Shown one piece after another: positions 1 to 10,274 of a stretch of DNA of 64,000 bases (positions are counted from its first letter, which is position 1; every line of letters starts with the position of its first letter). Made by a program: the position numbers and the translations under genes. The notes under the pieces were generated by a model. It made no database searches, was not told the DNA's origin, and was given only the letters and a program-made list of their open reading frames with translations. The DNA is from Actinoplanes sandaracinus (GTDB taxonomy: Bacteria; Actinomycetota; Actinomycetes; Mycobacteriales; Micromonosporaceae): NCBI RefSeq assembly GCF_030009775.1, contig NZ_JASCTH010000017.1:62001-126000 (forward strand), given 5' to 3'.

Positions 1-1351
1 CGGTGCGCAGCGCGTCGTACGACGGCGGGATGTTGACGCTGTCCCGCTGGTAGTCCGGGTCCTTCGGGTCGGTGGCCGGATCGTGGTGCTCGATCAGTGC
101 CGCGCTCCGCCACTCGGCCGGCGCCGGACCGGCCAGCAGCGGCCGGATGCTGCGCCCGTCGGTCTCGGCCGGCGCCGGGGCGCCGGCCAGGTCGGCGAAG
201 GTGGGCCGCAGGTCGATGTTCGCCACCAGCTGGGCGACGGTGCGCCCGGCCGCGACCCCTTGACCGGCGACGACCAGCGGCACGTTGACATCGGTGTCGA
301 ACGCGGTCTGCTTGCCGGAGGGCAGCGAGTACTCGCCCATGTGGTAACCGTTGTCCGAGCTGAAGATCACCACCGTTCGGTCGGCGACACCGGCCTTGTC
401 CAGAGTGGTCCGCAGCGAGCCGATCATGCGGTCGACCGACTGCACCGACTGCACCCGCAGGCGGAACTCCCGGTCCAGGTTCCGCTTCTGCTGGGTGGTG
501 AGTTTCGGCTTGGTGGAGAGCCACGCCGAGTTCTCCGGAACCCTGTCCCAGGCGGGCGAGCGTGGTGCCGTTCGCCCGCGGAACAGGTCGGCGTCGCGCG
601 GCGCCGGGGTGTACGGATGGTGCGGCGCATAGGTGGAGACCTCCATCATGAACGGTCTCCCGGTCGCCGCCGTGGCGCTGATGAAGTGCGACGCCTTGGC
701 CGAGAGCACGTCGGTCAGGTAGTCCCGCGGCCGGTGGCCGTACTGGACGACCCGGCCGTTCTCGTTCAGCGGATAGTCGAAGTTGCGGTAGGCGTTGCCG
801 CCCGCGAACCACTGGTCCCAGCCCGGTGGCACGTACGACCTCCCGGTGCCCATGGTCAGCCCGGGGTGGTACTCGTTCAGGTACTTGCCGAGGAAGGCCG
901 TGCGGTACCCGGCGGCCCGCAGATCGGTCGCGAAGGTCGACTTCTCCTGTCCGCGGCGGTGGAATAGCCGGAACCCGCCGTCCGACCCGTGGTTCTTGAC
1001 GATCCCGGTGTTGTGCGGGAACTGGCCCTTGAACAGTGAGGCGCGCGACGGGCAGCAGAGCGAGTCGGTCACCGTGTAGTTGGTGAATGTCGTGCCGTCC
1101 CGCTGGAGCTTCCGCACGTTCGGCATGTACGCCACGAGGTTCATCGACAGGTCGTCCGCCAGCACGAACACGATGTTCGGCCGGCTCGCGGCCTCCCGCG
1201 GGGCGGCAGCGGGGGCCGGAGGCGCGTGCGATCCGCCCGGCGACGGCTTCGCCGGCGCGGCCGAACCGGAGGGGCCGGAGTCCGCGCCGTACGCGGTGGT
1301 GACGAGCAGCGCCGCGACGGCGGCGGTGTAGCCGAGGGTGCGGAAGGACAT
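1..1351 (-). CDS. Secreted sulfatase (3' end outside window)
   Basis: Alkaline-phosphatase-superfamily sulfatase, which hydrolyses sulfate esters of glycans or aryl compounds outside the cell. The ATG is at 1351 and 450 residues are visible; the C-terminus lies beyond base 1. An N-terminal hydrophobic segment (about 5-20) looks like an export signal and is followed by an Ala/Pro-rich linker. The core starts at NIVFVLADDLS (59-69), where the two Asp residues would bind metal. The C-x-P-S-R signature begins at Cys99, the residue expected to become formylglycine. A later SSDNGYHMGEY stretch supplies further metal ligands. The CCPSRAS form resembles N-acetylglucosamine-6-sulfatase-like members, but the substrate cannot be read from sequence. 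Maturation would need a formylglycine-generating enzyme encoded elsewhere. Confidence 0.9.
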   Translation of the reverse strand, partial: MSFRTLGYTAAVAALLVTTAYGADSGPSGSAAPAKPSPGGSHAPPAPAAAPREAASRPNIVFVLADDLSMNLVAYMPNVRKLQRDGTTFTNYTVTDSLCCPSRASLFKGQFPHNTGIVKNHGSDGGFRLFHRRGQEKSTFATDLRAAGYRTAFLGKYLNEYHPGLTMGTGRSYVPPGWDQWFAGGNAYRNFDYPLNENGRVVQYGHRPRDYLTDVLSAKASHFISATAATGRPFMMEVSTYAPHHPYTPAPRDADLFRGRTAPRSPAWDRVPENSAWLSTKPKLTTQQKRNLDREFRLRVQSVQSVDRMIGSLRTTLDKAGVADRTVVIFSSDNGYHMGEYSLPSGKQTAFDTDVNVPLVVAGQGVAAGRTVAQLVANIDLRPTFADLAGAPAPAETDGRSIRPLLAGPAPAEWRSAALIEHHDPATDPKDPDYQRDSVNIPPSYDALRT

Positions 1352-1782
1352 GGCGGCGCGGCGGCTCCCTCGGGAAGTGATTCCCTCGCCAGCGTAAACG
1401 GCAGAGGTGTCCGCCGGATCGGAGAGACGTTTTTCCTCCCCGCAGATGATCATTAAGAATGTTCGAACGAGCCCGCGCCGGCCTGCCGCCCGGCGGATAG
1501 TGGACACCTTCCCTGGAGGTGATCTCGTACCAGTGGCCGATACCGAACAGCCGCGGGCCTACGTCGTGATCGTCGTCGCGGCGGCGGAACCGCGACCGTG
1601 CCGTCCGTGGCGGCGCACCGCGCGCCGTCCCCGCCTGCCGCTGCGTCCGCCCCGGTCCCCGCGGGCGCCGCTGCGGCGCCCCGTCTGAGCCCTCGCGTCT
1701 CCCCCTGCCGGGGAACGCCCCCCGGGCGACGTATCGACGGGTATCGTCGGAAACCGGTTTCCCCGGCGGCCCGGAGGGCGTG
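1352..1782. other. Intergenic region between sulfatase and P450
   Basis: About 430 bases with divergent genes on either side. A short open frame ending at 1688 has a GTG at 1533 with GGAGG 13 nt upstream, too far for a convincing start, and its product is Arg/Pro-rich without recognisable features. I treat the region as regulatory and see no gene. A perfect palindrome near the P450 start is listed separately. Confidence 0.5.
1749..1762. promoter_or_regulatory. 14-bp palindrome upstream of P450
   Basis: GGAAACCGGTTTCC is a perfect palindrome ending 20 nt before the P450 ATG. The central CG and A-rich half-sites resemble operators of LacI-family repressors. No LacI-type gene lies nearby, so the regulator is unknown. 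Confidence 0.4.
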
Positions 1783-2973
<1,191 letters not shown>

Positions 2974-3080
2974 CCCCGGATTTCCGTCGCGCGGCCGCCG
3001 GATCCGGCCGCCCGGTCGTGGCCGCGGATCCGCGCTGCCGATAACCCTCGGACCTGCCCGTCCGGGCTTCGCGTCCTGGC

Positions 3081-3743
3081 ATGATGACGGCCGTGCCGGA
3101 GCCTCACGACCCTCACCAGCCCACCGCTGAGATGCCGGTGGTGGAGCCACGCGGCGTGTACCGGGCGGTCCACCACCGCCGGACGGCGCTGATCGCCGCG
3201 GCCTGCGCGGCGGTGGCGCTGGTGGTGCTGGCCGTGTGGCTGTTCTCCGGCGACGACGAGCCGGCCCCGCGTGCGCCCGCCGCCGCGCCCACGGTCGATT
3301 CCACGACCACCGCCGCGCCCACGGTGGACTTCGCGCCCACGGTCGACGCCGCGCCCCGGCTCAACTCCGCGCCCGCCGCGGCGCCTACCGAGGCGACGCC
3401 GTCTCCCAGCGAGACCGCGGAGTCCGAGGCGCCGTCGCCGACCACCGCCCCGACGCGGCGCCCGGCCCAGCCGGCCGAGCTGATCGCCGCCCTGGCGGCT
3501 GTGGTCGACAGCCTGGAGGACCGGGAGCAACTGGACGACGACGATGCCGACGCGCTGAACCGTCGTCTGGAACAGGCCGCGAACCGCCTCGCCCGCGGGG
3601 ATGCCAAGGGCGCCTCCCGCAAGATCGACGACTTCACCAGGAAGCTGCGTGACCTGCGGGAGGACGACGACCTGAGCGACGAGGCCTTCAACCTGCTCAA
3701 CGGTGGTGCCGGCCAGCTCGGCGCGCTCCTGCCGCGCCGCTGA
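3081..3743 (+). CDS. Membrane-anchored protein with C-terminal FIMAH-like helical domain
   Basis: A 220-residue protein with a short cytoplasmic N-terminus, one transmembrane helix (about 34-56), a Pro/Ala/Thr-rich external linker (60-125) and a charged helical C-terminal domain (about 130-215). The pattern LIAALAAVVDSLED, then NRRLEQAANRLARGD and KIDDFTRKL resembles the FIMAH domain found at the ends of secreted Gram-positive proteins. Its function is not established. Alternative starts are the second ATG (3084) and GTG 3093; no clear ribosome binding site separates them. It probably stands alone, 107 nt after the P450. Confidence 0.65.
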   Translation: MMTAVPEPHDPHQPTAEMPVVEPRGVYRAVHHRRTALIAAACAAVALVVLAVWLFSGDDEPAPRAPAAAPTVDSTTTAAPTVDFAPTVDAAPRLNSAPAAAPTEATPSPSETAESEAPSPTTAPTRRPAQPAELIAALAAVVDSLEDREQLDDDDADALNRRLEQAANRLARGDAKGASRKIDDFTRKLRDLREDDDLSDEAFNLLNGGAGQLGALLPRR

Positions 3744-3857
3744 CATCCGGGGACTGCTTGTCCGGGGATACCTGTGGCCTTCCTCCGGCCGCCGGGGCGG
3801 GCGAAGCTTGATCCGTCGAGCGGCGCCGGGCAGACCGGGCGGGACGGGAGCGGGAAC

Positions 3858-4679
3858 ATGGACCGGGCACAACTGGCGGACTTCCTCCGCACCCGCCGGG
3901 AGGCGCTGCGGCCGGAGGACGTGGGCCTGCCCCGCGGCTCCCGGCGGCGAACCGGTGGGCTGCGCCGCGAGGAGGTGGCGGCGCTCGCCGGGATGTCGGC
4001 CGACTACTACGGCCGGATCGAGCAGCGGCGTGGCCCGGCGCCGTCCGAGCAGATGCTCGCCGCGATCGCCCGCGCCCTGCATCTGAGTCTGGCCGAACGT
4101 GATCACCTGTTCCGACTCGGCGGCCACCCCACGCCGCAGCGGGTGTCCCGGGACGATCACATCAGCCCCGGCATGATGCGGATCGTCGACCGGCTCGGCG
4201 ACACCGCCGCCATGGTCGTCTCCCGGTACGGCGAGACGTTGCTGCAGACCGCGCCGGCGATCGCCCTTGTCGGTGACGAGACCCGGTTCACCGGCCTGGC
4301 CCGTAGCACCTGGTACCGGTGGTTCACCGACCCGGCGGCCCGTCGTCTCTATCCGGCCGAGCACCACGAGCGGCAGGCGCGGATCTTCGCGGCCCAGCTC
4401 CGCGGGGTCTACGCGGCGGTGCCGGACGGCCGGGCCGCCGAGATCGTCGCCGCGCTGTTGCGGGCGAGCGCCGAGTTCGCGGCGATCTGGGCCGAGCACG
4501 AGATCGGTCTGGCCCACACCGGCCAGAAGACCCTGCTGCATCCCGAGCTCGGCCCGCTCGACCTGTACTGCCAGACGCTGCACGACCCGGACCAGTTGCA
4601 GACGCTGCTCGTCTTCACCGCGATGCCGGGATCACCGAGCTACGAGAAGCTGCAGCTCCTCGCGGCCGTCGGCGCCTGA
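3858..4679 (+). CDS. HTH transcriptional regulator with MmyB-like ligand domain
   Basis: A 273-residue regulator. The N-terminal helix-turn-helix (about 1-75) contains LRREEVAALAGMSADYYGRIEQ and is followed by a C-terminal MmyB-like (PAS-like) region covering the rest. ATG 3858 is chosen over an upstream in-frame start at 3774 because the conserved domain begins with MDRAQLADFLRTRRE and GGGAG lies 7 nt before it. Members of this family commonly control an adjacent short-chain dehydrogenase, and the next gene, 55 nt downstream on the same strand, is one. The pair is probably co-transcribed and autoregulated. Confidence 0.88.
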   Translation: MDRAQLADFLRTRREALRPEDVGLPRGSRRRTGGLRREEVAALAGMSADYYGRIEQRRGPAPSEQMLAAIARALHLSLAERDHLFRLGGHPTPQRVSRDDHISPGMMRIVDRLGDTAAMVVSRYGETLLQTAPAIALVGDETRFTGLARSTWYRWFTDPAARRLYPAEHHERQARIFAAQLRGVYAAVPDGRAAEIVAALLRASAEFAAIWAEHEIGLAHTGQKTLLHPELGPLDLYCQTLHDPDQLQTLLVFTAMPGSPSYEKLQLLAAVGA

Positions 4680-4734
4680 AGCGCCGGTCTCGGCGCGGCC
4701 CGTAGCGAACCCGAACTCATGGAAAGGCACCACC

Positions 4735-5460
4735 ATGTCCAGAATCGCCCTGATCACCGGTGGCAACCGCGGACTCGGCCGGGCCACCGCCCTCGCCCTC
4801 ATCGACGCCGGCATCGAGGTGATCTACACGCATCGCGGTGATCCCGGCGAGAAGATCGACGCGGTGGCGCTGCCGCTCGTCGTCGGCGACCTGGACTCGT
4901 ACGGCGACTTCGAGGCGTCGTTGCGGCAGGTCCTCGCCGACCGGCACGGCCGTGCCGACTTCGACTTCCTGATCAACAACGCCGGGGTCGGCCGGGCCGG
5001 AACCATCGCCGGTACCCCGGTCGAGGCCTTCGACGAGTTGCTCGACGTCCATTTCCGCGGTGTCTTCTTCCTGACCCAGCGGTTGCTGCCGCTGATCGCC
5101 GACGGCGGCCGGATCGTGAACCTCTCCACTGGGCTGACCCGCTTCACCGGCGAGGGGATGTACGCCGCCTACGCCTCGATGAAGGGCGCCGTCGAGGTCT
5201 TCACCCGGTACCTCGCCAAGGAGGTGGGCCCGCGCGGCATCACGGCGAACGTGGTGGCGCCCGGCCCGGTCGCAACCGAGTTCGGCGGTGGCTACCTGCG
5301 CGACGACGAGGGGGTCCGGGCGCAGATCGGCGGCCTGACCGCGATGGGCCGGGTCGGCGAGCCGGCCGACGTGTCCGGTGTGATCGCCGCGCTGGTCGGC
5401 CCCGGCACGGGCTGGGTCACCGGCCAGCGGATCGAGGCCTCCGGCGGCATGCTCCTCTGA
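4735..5460 (+). CDS. Short-chain dehydrogenase/reductase
   Basis: A classical SDR of 241 residues with a Rossmann fold. It has the cofactor motif TGGNRGLG near the N-terminus, NNAG in the middle, Ser in NLSTG and the catalytic Tyr/Lys in YASMK. NADP(H) is plausible, but the acidic/basic selectivity residues are not decisive. ATG 4735 has GGAAAGG 7 nt upstream; the longer open frame upstream overlaps the regulator in another frame and is spurious. It is presumably an oxidoreductase under control of the preceding MmyB-type regulator. The substrate is unknown. Confidence 0.92.
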   Translation: MSRIALITGGNRGLGRATALALIDAGIEVIYTHRGDPGEKIDAVALPLVVGDLDSYGDFEASLRQVLADRHGRADFDFLINNAGVGRAGTIAGTPVEAFDELLDVHFRGVFFLTQRLLPLIADGGRIVNLSTGLTRFTGEGMYAAYASMKGAVEVFTRYLAKEVGPRGITANVVAPGPVATEFGGGYLRDDEGVRAQIGGLTAMGRVGEPADVSGVIAALVGPGTGWVTGQRIEASGGMLL

Positions 5461-5481
5461 GCGCCGGGCCGGCGCGGCGGG

Positions 5482-6162
5482 TCAGCTGACGCCGAGGTCG
5501 GCCATCCGGCGGATCTCGATGTCCTGCTCGATGGCGGTCTCCTTGGCCATTTTGGAGAGACGCTCGTCGGAGCCGCTCTTGAAGAGGTCGTTGACCATCG
5601 TCAGGGCGCCCCGGTGATGCGCGGTCATCATCGCGACGAACCGCCGGTCGAAGTCGGCGCCGCGAGCCGCGGTCAGTTCCGCGAGGGCGGCGGCGGGCTG
5701 CATGCCCGGCATGGTGGAGTGGTCGTGGGCGGGGTCCGATCCGGGCTGCCCACGATCGCTCAGCCAGGTGCGGAGCACCGAGATCTCGGGCCCCTGCGCC
5801 GCGGTGATGCGGCTGGCGATGTTCTTCACGCCCTGATCAGCCGCCCGGTCGGGTACAAGATCGGCCATCTGGAGCGCCTGCGCGTGGTGAGCGATCATCA
5901 TTTGGGCGTAGGTGACGTCGGCCTTGTTGAAAGGCGTGCCGTCGGGAGCCCGCACCTGGTCGGTGTCGGTGACGATCGCGGACTCCCCGGGCTTGCCGGG
6001 CACGACCACCCGGGCCGGCGAGGAGGAGACGGACGGCGCGGCGGACGACGCGGCGGACGGTGCGGTCTTCTCGCCGGAAGTCCGGGTAAGGACGGTGAGC
6101 CCGATGGTTCCGAGAAGGACCAGGCTTGCGGCGGTCAGGGCCCATGCGCGTTGGTGTTGCAT
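5482..6162 (-). CDS. DUF305 family secreted/anchored protein
   Basis: A 226-residue protein. An N-terminal signal or anchor helix (about 8-25) precedes a Ser/Ala-rich linker and a DUF305 domain made of two ferritin-like halves. The hallmark motifs are MMIAHHAQAL and MMTAHHRGAL, with an additional His-Asp-His-Ser segment between them that could bind metal. DUF305 proteins are extracytoplasmic and often linked to metal (copper) homeostasis, but no activity is assigned. It is divergent from the LVIVD protein, with a 147-nt shared upstream region suggesting common control. Confidence 0.88.
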   Translation of the reverse strand: MQHQRAWALTAASLVLLGTIGLTVLTRTSGEKTAPSAASSAAPSVSSSPARVVVPGKPGESAIVTDTDQVRAPDGTPFNKADVTYAQMMIAHHAQALQMADLVPDRAADQGVKNIASRITAAQGPEISVLRTWLSDRGQPGSDPAHDHSTMPGMQPAAALAELTAARGADFDRRFVAMMTAHHRGALTMVNDLFKSGSDERLSKMAKETAIEQDIEIRRMADLGVS

Positions 6163-6309
6163 GTATTTCCTTTCCGGCAGGCGGTCCCCACGAGAGGCCC
6201 GCGACAGTTATCGTAACGATCGACATCGCTGTCACCGGGTGTGCGGACGACACGACTCGCCGTGCGTTACCGGTGTCGCAAGAAGCCGGAAGCAGCCGGA
6301 AGGATCTTC

Positions 6310-7740
6310 ATGAGGCATCCTGCCCCACGAGGGCGGTTCAAGCGCCTGGCATGTATGGGGGCGGCGGCGGTGATGACCAGCTTCCTGGTCTCCGCGCCGG
6401 CCCAAGCGGACCCGGCGCCCATCCCGGGCGTGGATGAGATCGTCAGCAGCCCCAACCTGAAGCTGATCGACAACGATCCGAAGAAGGGGGCGTTCGCGCC
6501 CGAGGGCGCGTTCAACACCGACCTGGCGTTCCAGGGCAAGTACGCTTATGCGGGCAACTACAACGGTTTCACCGTTTACGATCTGAGCAACCCGCGCAAC
6601 CCGGTGGAGATCACGCAGCTCCTCTGCCCCGGTGCGCAGAACGACGTGTCGATCTACGGCAACCTGCTCTTCCTGGGTACCGACTCGATCCGCAGCGACG
6701 ACTCCTGCAACAGCGTCTCCGTGCCGAACTCCGCGCCGCCTGAGACGCCGCGGTGGGAAGGCATCAAGATCTTCGACATCAGCGACCCGCGCAACCCGAA
6801 GTACCTCAAGGCGGTCAAGACCGACTGTGGTTCGCACACGCTGACGCTGGTGCCGGGCAAGGGCCGGGACCGTTCGGTCTACGCCTACGTCTCGTCGTAC
6901 AACCTCGACGTGGTGGACCTGCCGAACTGCGCGCAGCCGCACGACAAGATCTCGATCGTCAAGGTGCCGCTGAAGAAGCCGACCGAGGCCCAGTTGGTCT
7001 CCGCGCCGGTGCTCTTCCCGGACGGCGGCTTCCCCGGTGACGCCGACAGCCGCACGACGTCCGGCTGCCACGACATCACGGCGTACCCGGAGAAGGACAT
7101 CGCGGCCGGCGCCTGCATGGGCGACGGTGTGCTGCTCGACATCTCGAAGCCGGCGGCTCCGCGGGTGATCACCACGGTGCGTGACGCGGAGAACTTCGCG
7201 TTCTGGCACTCGGCGACGTTCAACAACGACGCCACCAAGGTGGTCTTCACCGACGAGCTCGGCGGTGGCGGCGGCGCGGAGTGCCTCCCGTCCATCGGGG
7301 CCAACAAGGGCGCCGACGCGATCTACGACATCACGGGCAAGGGCAACAAGCGCAAGCTCGAGTTCCGCAGCTACTTCAAGATCCCGCGCGACAACGCTCC
7401 GACCGAGAACTGCGTGGCCCACAACGGCTCGCTGATCCCGGTCAAGGGCCGCGACATCATGGTCCAGGCGTGGTACCAGGGTGGCATCTCGATCTGGGAC
7501 TTCACCAACTCGCGCAAGCCGGTGGAGATCGCTTTCTGGGAGCGGGGCCCGCTGAGCACGGAGCGCCTGATCCTCGGCGGTTCCTGGTCGGCGTACTGGT
7601 ACAACGGCTTCATCTACTCCAACGACATCCAGAAGGGTTTCGACACCCTGGAGGTCAGCGACCGCCGGATCGACAAGGCGGAGAAGAAGCGCACCTGGCA
7701 GTTCAACGCGCAGACCCAGACCAGCTACAACCGCTGGTGA
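6310..7740 (+). CDS. Secreted LVIVD-repeat beta-propeller protein
   Basis: A 476-residue exported protein with a Sec signal peptide (1-35) ending in a likely AQA cleavage site. The mature part contains LVIVD-type propeller blades of the form YAGNYNGFTVYDLSNPRNPVE and GVLLDISKPAAPRVI. ATG 6310 is preceded by GGAAGGA with a 5-nt spacer, so the longer open frame starting at 6241 is not used. The propeller probably binds a ligand or partner outside the cell. DUF305 and LVIVD genes adjoin divergently here, suggesting one extracellular function. Several Cys and His residues in the blades could bind metal; this is inference. Confidence 0.88.
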   Translation: MRHPAPRGRFKRLACMGAAAVMTSFLVSAPAQADPAPIPGVDEIVSSPNLKLIDNDPKKGAFAPEGAFNTDLAFQGKYAYAGNYNGFTVYDLSNPRNPVEITQLLCPGAQNDVSIYGNLLFLGTDSIRSDDSCNSVSVPNSAPPETPRWEGIKIFDISDPRNPKYLKAVKTDCGSHTLTLVPGKGRDRSVYAYVSSYNLDVVDLPNCAQPHDKISIVKVPLKKPTEAQLVSAPVLFPDGGFPGDADSRTTSGCHDITAYPEKDIAAGACMGDGVLLDISKPAAPRVITTVRDAENFAFWHSATFNNDATKVVFTDELGGGGGAECLPSIGANKGADAIYDITGKGNKRKLEFRSYFKIPRDNAPTENCVAHNGSLIPVKGRDIMVQAWYQGGISIWDFTNSRKPVEIAFWERGPLSTERLILGGSWSAYWYNGFIYSNDIQKGFDTLEVSDRRIDKAEKKRTWQFNAQTQTSYNRW

Positions 7741-7762
7741 GGTTCTGACGTAAGGGCGTGAA

Positions 7763-7802
7763 GAACCCGGTGTGACCGCCGTGAGGTGGTCACACCGGGT
7801 TC
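7763..7802. terminator. Bidirectional hairpin terminator
   Basis: Perfect 15-bp arms (7763-7777 and 7788-7802; arm GAACCCGGTGTGACC) with a 10-nt loop. It lies between the convergent LVIVD and PucR genes and overlaps the last codons and stop of the PucR gene. There is no strong U-tract. Confidence 0.75.
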
Positions 7803-8947
7803 GCCGTTTCCGCCGTCCACACACTCAGCGCCCACCACCAGCGCACGGTCCCCAGCACCGGCAGATGGTCACGGAACTCGGTCAGCTCCCGCAGGCGACG
7901 CAACCGGTAACGCACCGTGTTCGGGTGCAGGTGCAGCGCCTCGGCGGTCAGGTCCAGCCGCTGCCCGTGGTCCAGATAGGCGAGGGCCGTCCCGGCCAGC
8001 TCGCGGTGAAAGCCGTCGGCCGGGTCCAGGGGCGCGAGGAGGCCGTCCCGCAGGAACCCGGCCAGCATCGGCTGCGCCGCCAGCGCGGTCTCCGCGGCCA
8101 GCTCGCTCACCCCGTGCGGCCCGGTCACCCCACGAGCGCGAGCCGCGTTCAGCGCGGTCCGGGCGAGACGGTGCGCCTCCGCCGCCTTCTCCAGCGGTAC
8201 GAGCGGAGTGGTCACCACGACGGCCGGAGCGATCCCGGCCGTCCCGGGCAGCCGCGGGGTGAGCCCGCTGAGCCGGCCGCGGACCGGGGCGAGGACCCCA
8301 CCGCACCGGGCGAACGCCTGCTCCAGTTCCCGGACTGGTCCCGGTTCGGCCGCGTCCGTGACGACACAGTGGTAGAGCCCGCCGGCCGCGAGCCCGAATC
8401 GCGCCGGATCCACGCCGTCGTTCTCCTCCCCGAGCAGCAGGTGACGCAACAGCCGGATCCGGTCGCCCCGGCGATCACCGTCGAGCTGTCGTTCGGCCAT
8501 GCGGTAGCCGTCCAGCACGTGGCGTTCCAGCGAGTTGCCGTACCGGTCGAGCCGGAGCAGTCCCTGCAGCAGCACGTCGTCGGGCAGCCCGGCGGCCCGC
8601 CCACGGGTGATCGCGATCTCCAAGACCCGGCTGCGCCCGGCGTGCACCCCGGAGAGCAGCGCGGCCATCGGCACTCCCAGCGCGGCGCCCTCGGCGCCGA
8701 AGCGGCCGGCGTCGGTGAAGTCGCCGTCGGCCGGCTCGCCGGGCCGCAGGAAGGTGGCACAGCCGGACCGGATCAGGGCGGCGACGTAGCGGCGGCTCTC
8801 CTCGCGGGGGAGCCGGGCGGCTTCGGGCGACTGGGCCCGGGCCGCCGCCACCACGTCGTCGACCAGCCGGGCGTCGTCGGCGAGCCCGTGCACCAGAGCG
8901 GTGAGCGGATCGGATTGTGGCCGGCCGACAACCGGGGGTCTGCGCAT
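7790..8947 (-). CDS. PucR-family transcriptional regulator
   Basis: A 385-residue regulator. The last 70 residues form the PucR helix-turn-helix (LDLTAEALHLHPNTVRYRLRRL), where recognition-helix spacing is typical of HTH_30. The middle resembles the GGDEF-like CdaR/PucR domain and the N-terminus a RsbT-co-antagonist-like helical region. Such proteins usually activate adjacent catabolic genes. It is divergent from a secreted beta-propeller gene with only 88 nt between starts, making that gene the obvious candidate target. Its 3' end is inside a strong hairpin. Confidence 0.9.
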   Translation of the reverse strand: MRRPPVVGRPQSDPLTALVHGLADDARLVDDVVAAARAQSPEAARLPREESRRYVAALIRSGCATFLRPGEPADGDFTDAGRFGAEGAALGVPMAALLSGVHAGRSRVLEIAITRGRAAGLPDDVLLQGLLRLDRYGNSLERHVLDGYRMAERQLDGDRRGDRIRLLRHLLLGEENDGVDPARFGLAAGGLYHCVVTDAAEPGPVRELEQAFARCGGVLAPVRGRLSGLTPRLPGTAGIAPAVVVTTPLVPLEKAAEAHRLARTALNAARARGVTGPHGVSELAAETALAAQPMLAGFLRDGLLAPLDPADGFHRELAGTALAYLDHGQRLDLTAEALHLHPNTVRYRLRRLRELTEFRDHLPVLGTVRWWWALSVWTAETANPV

Positions 8948-9035
8948 TGGGCCTCACAGCCTATCGATGTGAGTATTTCTCTTGTTCCCATGGTGTTACC
9001 GAAAAGTAACAGGATCCGAGATCGATGGGAATCAC

Positions 9036-10274
9036 ATGAGAGTTCAGCTCGTACCCCTCAGACGCCTGGCCGGGATCGTTCTGGCCGCTCTGCTCACGTT
9101 CGGGATCGCCGCGGTGCCGGCCGCCGCCGCGCCGGCACTGCGCCAGGTCATGTTCGTCGGTAACAATTGGGACGGCACCGTCGACGTCATCGAGGCGAGC
9201 GGCGGCTACTCCCGCGTCGGGCGGCTCTCCGTCGTCCCGGACAAGTCACAGCGGCTCTCCGAGATCTACCTGAACCCGATCAAGCTGGCCTTCTATCTCG
9301 GCATCCAGCAGGGTCCGGGGGAGGGGCACGACCAACTCGTCGACGACATGTACACCACACCCACCGGCGACGCCCTGGTCGTCTCCCGGCCCAGCTTCGC
9401 CGACGTGGTCTCGATCGACCTGGCCACCGGGGCGCTGCGCTGGCGGTTCCCGGTCAGCGGTTTCCGCTCCGACCACATGTCGGTCTCCCCGGACGGGCGC
9501 TCGGTCGCGGTCTCCGCCTCCACCGGCAACACCGTGCACGTCCTGGACATCGTCACCGGCCGTCAGCTCGGCTCGTTCGCGACCGGCGACAAACCGCACG
9601 AGAACATCTACACCGGCAGTGGCCGGTACCTCTGGAACAGCTCGATCGGCGAGGTCAACACCGCCCTGGACGAGCCCTGGCTCGACTTCACCAAGGGCGA
9701 CCGGAAGATCACGATCGCCGACACGACGACCTTCAAGGTGGTCCGGACCGTCGACATGCGCTCGCGGCTCGACGCCTTCGGCCGCAAGGACCTGTCCGAC
9801 GCGGTCCGCCCCGCCATCTTCACGCCCGACGAGTCGAAGCTCTACTTCCAGGTCTCGTTCTTTCCCGGCCTCATCGAGTACGACGTCGCCACCGACAAGA
9901 TCACCAGGGTCCGGGACCTGCCGCAGAACCCGGCCACCGACCCGAACCGCACCACCTGGGTCAACGACTCACGCCACCACGGCCTGTCGATCAGCCGGGA
10001 CGGGGCGAAACTCTGCGTCGCCGGGACCATGGACGACTACGCCACCGTGGTCGACCGGGCCACGCTCAGTCCGGGACCGCTGGTCACGGCGATCAAGCCG
10101 TACTGGGCGACGGTGAGCGCCGACGGCCGGGACTGCGTCATCTCCGAGGCGGGCGCCGACCGGGTCACCGCGATCAGCTTCGCCACCGGGCGGGCCGTCG
10201 CCTCGGTGCCGGTCGGCGATCACCCGCAGCGGGTCCGCATCGGTCAGGTTCCGGCGGGCTGGACCGCGCCCTGA
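9036..10274 (+). CDS. Secreted YncE-like beta-propeller protein
   Basis: A 412-residue exported protein. The signal peptide (1-28) ends in a VPAAAA-type site, followed by repeating propeller blades of about 45 residues such as DHMSVSPDGRSVAVSASTGN and VHVLDIVTGRQLGSF, typical of the YncE/PQQ-like and YVTN families. ATG 9036 has GGGA 5 nt upstream and the signal peptide begins right there, so the upstream in-frame codons from 8982 are not used. The likely role is extracellular binding or scaffolding; no catalytic motif is seen. The final 31 nt overlap the 3' end of the convergent diguanylate cyclase gene. Confidence 0.85.
   Translation: MRVQLVPLRRLAGIVLAALLTFGIAAVPAAAAPALRQVMFVGNNWDGTVDVIEASGGYSRVGRLSVVPDKSQRLSEIYLNPIKLAFYLGIQQGPGEGHDQLVDDMYTTPTGDALVVSRPSFADVVSIDLATGALRWRFPVSGFRSDHMSVSPDGRSVAVSASTGNTVHVLDIVTGRQLGSFATGDKPHENIYTGSGRYLWNSSIGEVNTALDEPWLDFTKGDRKITIADTTTFKVVRTVDMRSRLDAFGRKDLSDAVRPAIFTPDESKLYFQVSFFPGLIEYDVATDKITRVRDLPQNPATDPNRTTWVNDSRHHGLSISRDGAKLCVAGTMDDYATVVDRATLSPGPLVTAIKPYWATVSADGRDCVISEAGADRVTAISFATGRAVASVPVGDHPQRVRIGQVPAGWTAP

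Noticed and set aside
1407..1688. Possible small gene between sulfatase and P450
   Set aside because: Arg/Pro-rich product, start candidates badly spaced from GGAGG, no recognisable feature.
2997..3034. Two palindromes GCCGGATCCGGC and CGCGGATCCGCG after the P450
   Set aside because: Short, G/C-only symmetry around GGATCC is common by chance here; no loop or T-run for a terminator and no clear regulatory position.
4267..4734. Longer N-terminus for the SDR
   Set aside because: The preceding codons overlap the regulator in another frame; the Rossmann fold starts at ATG 4735 with a good ribosome binding site.
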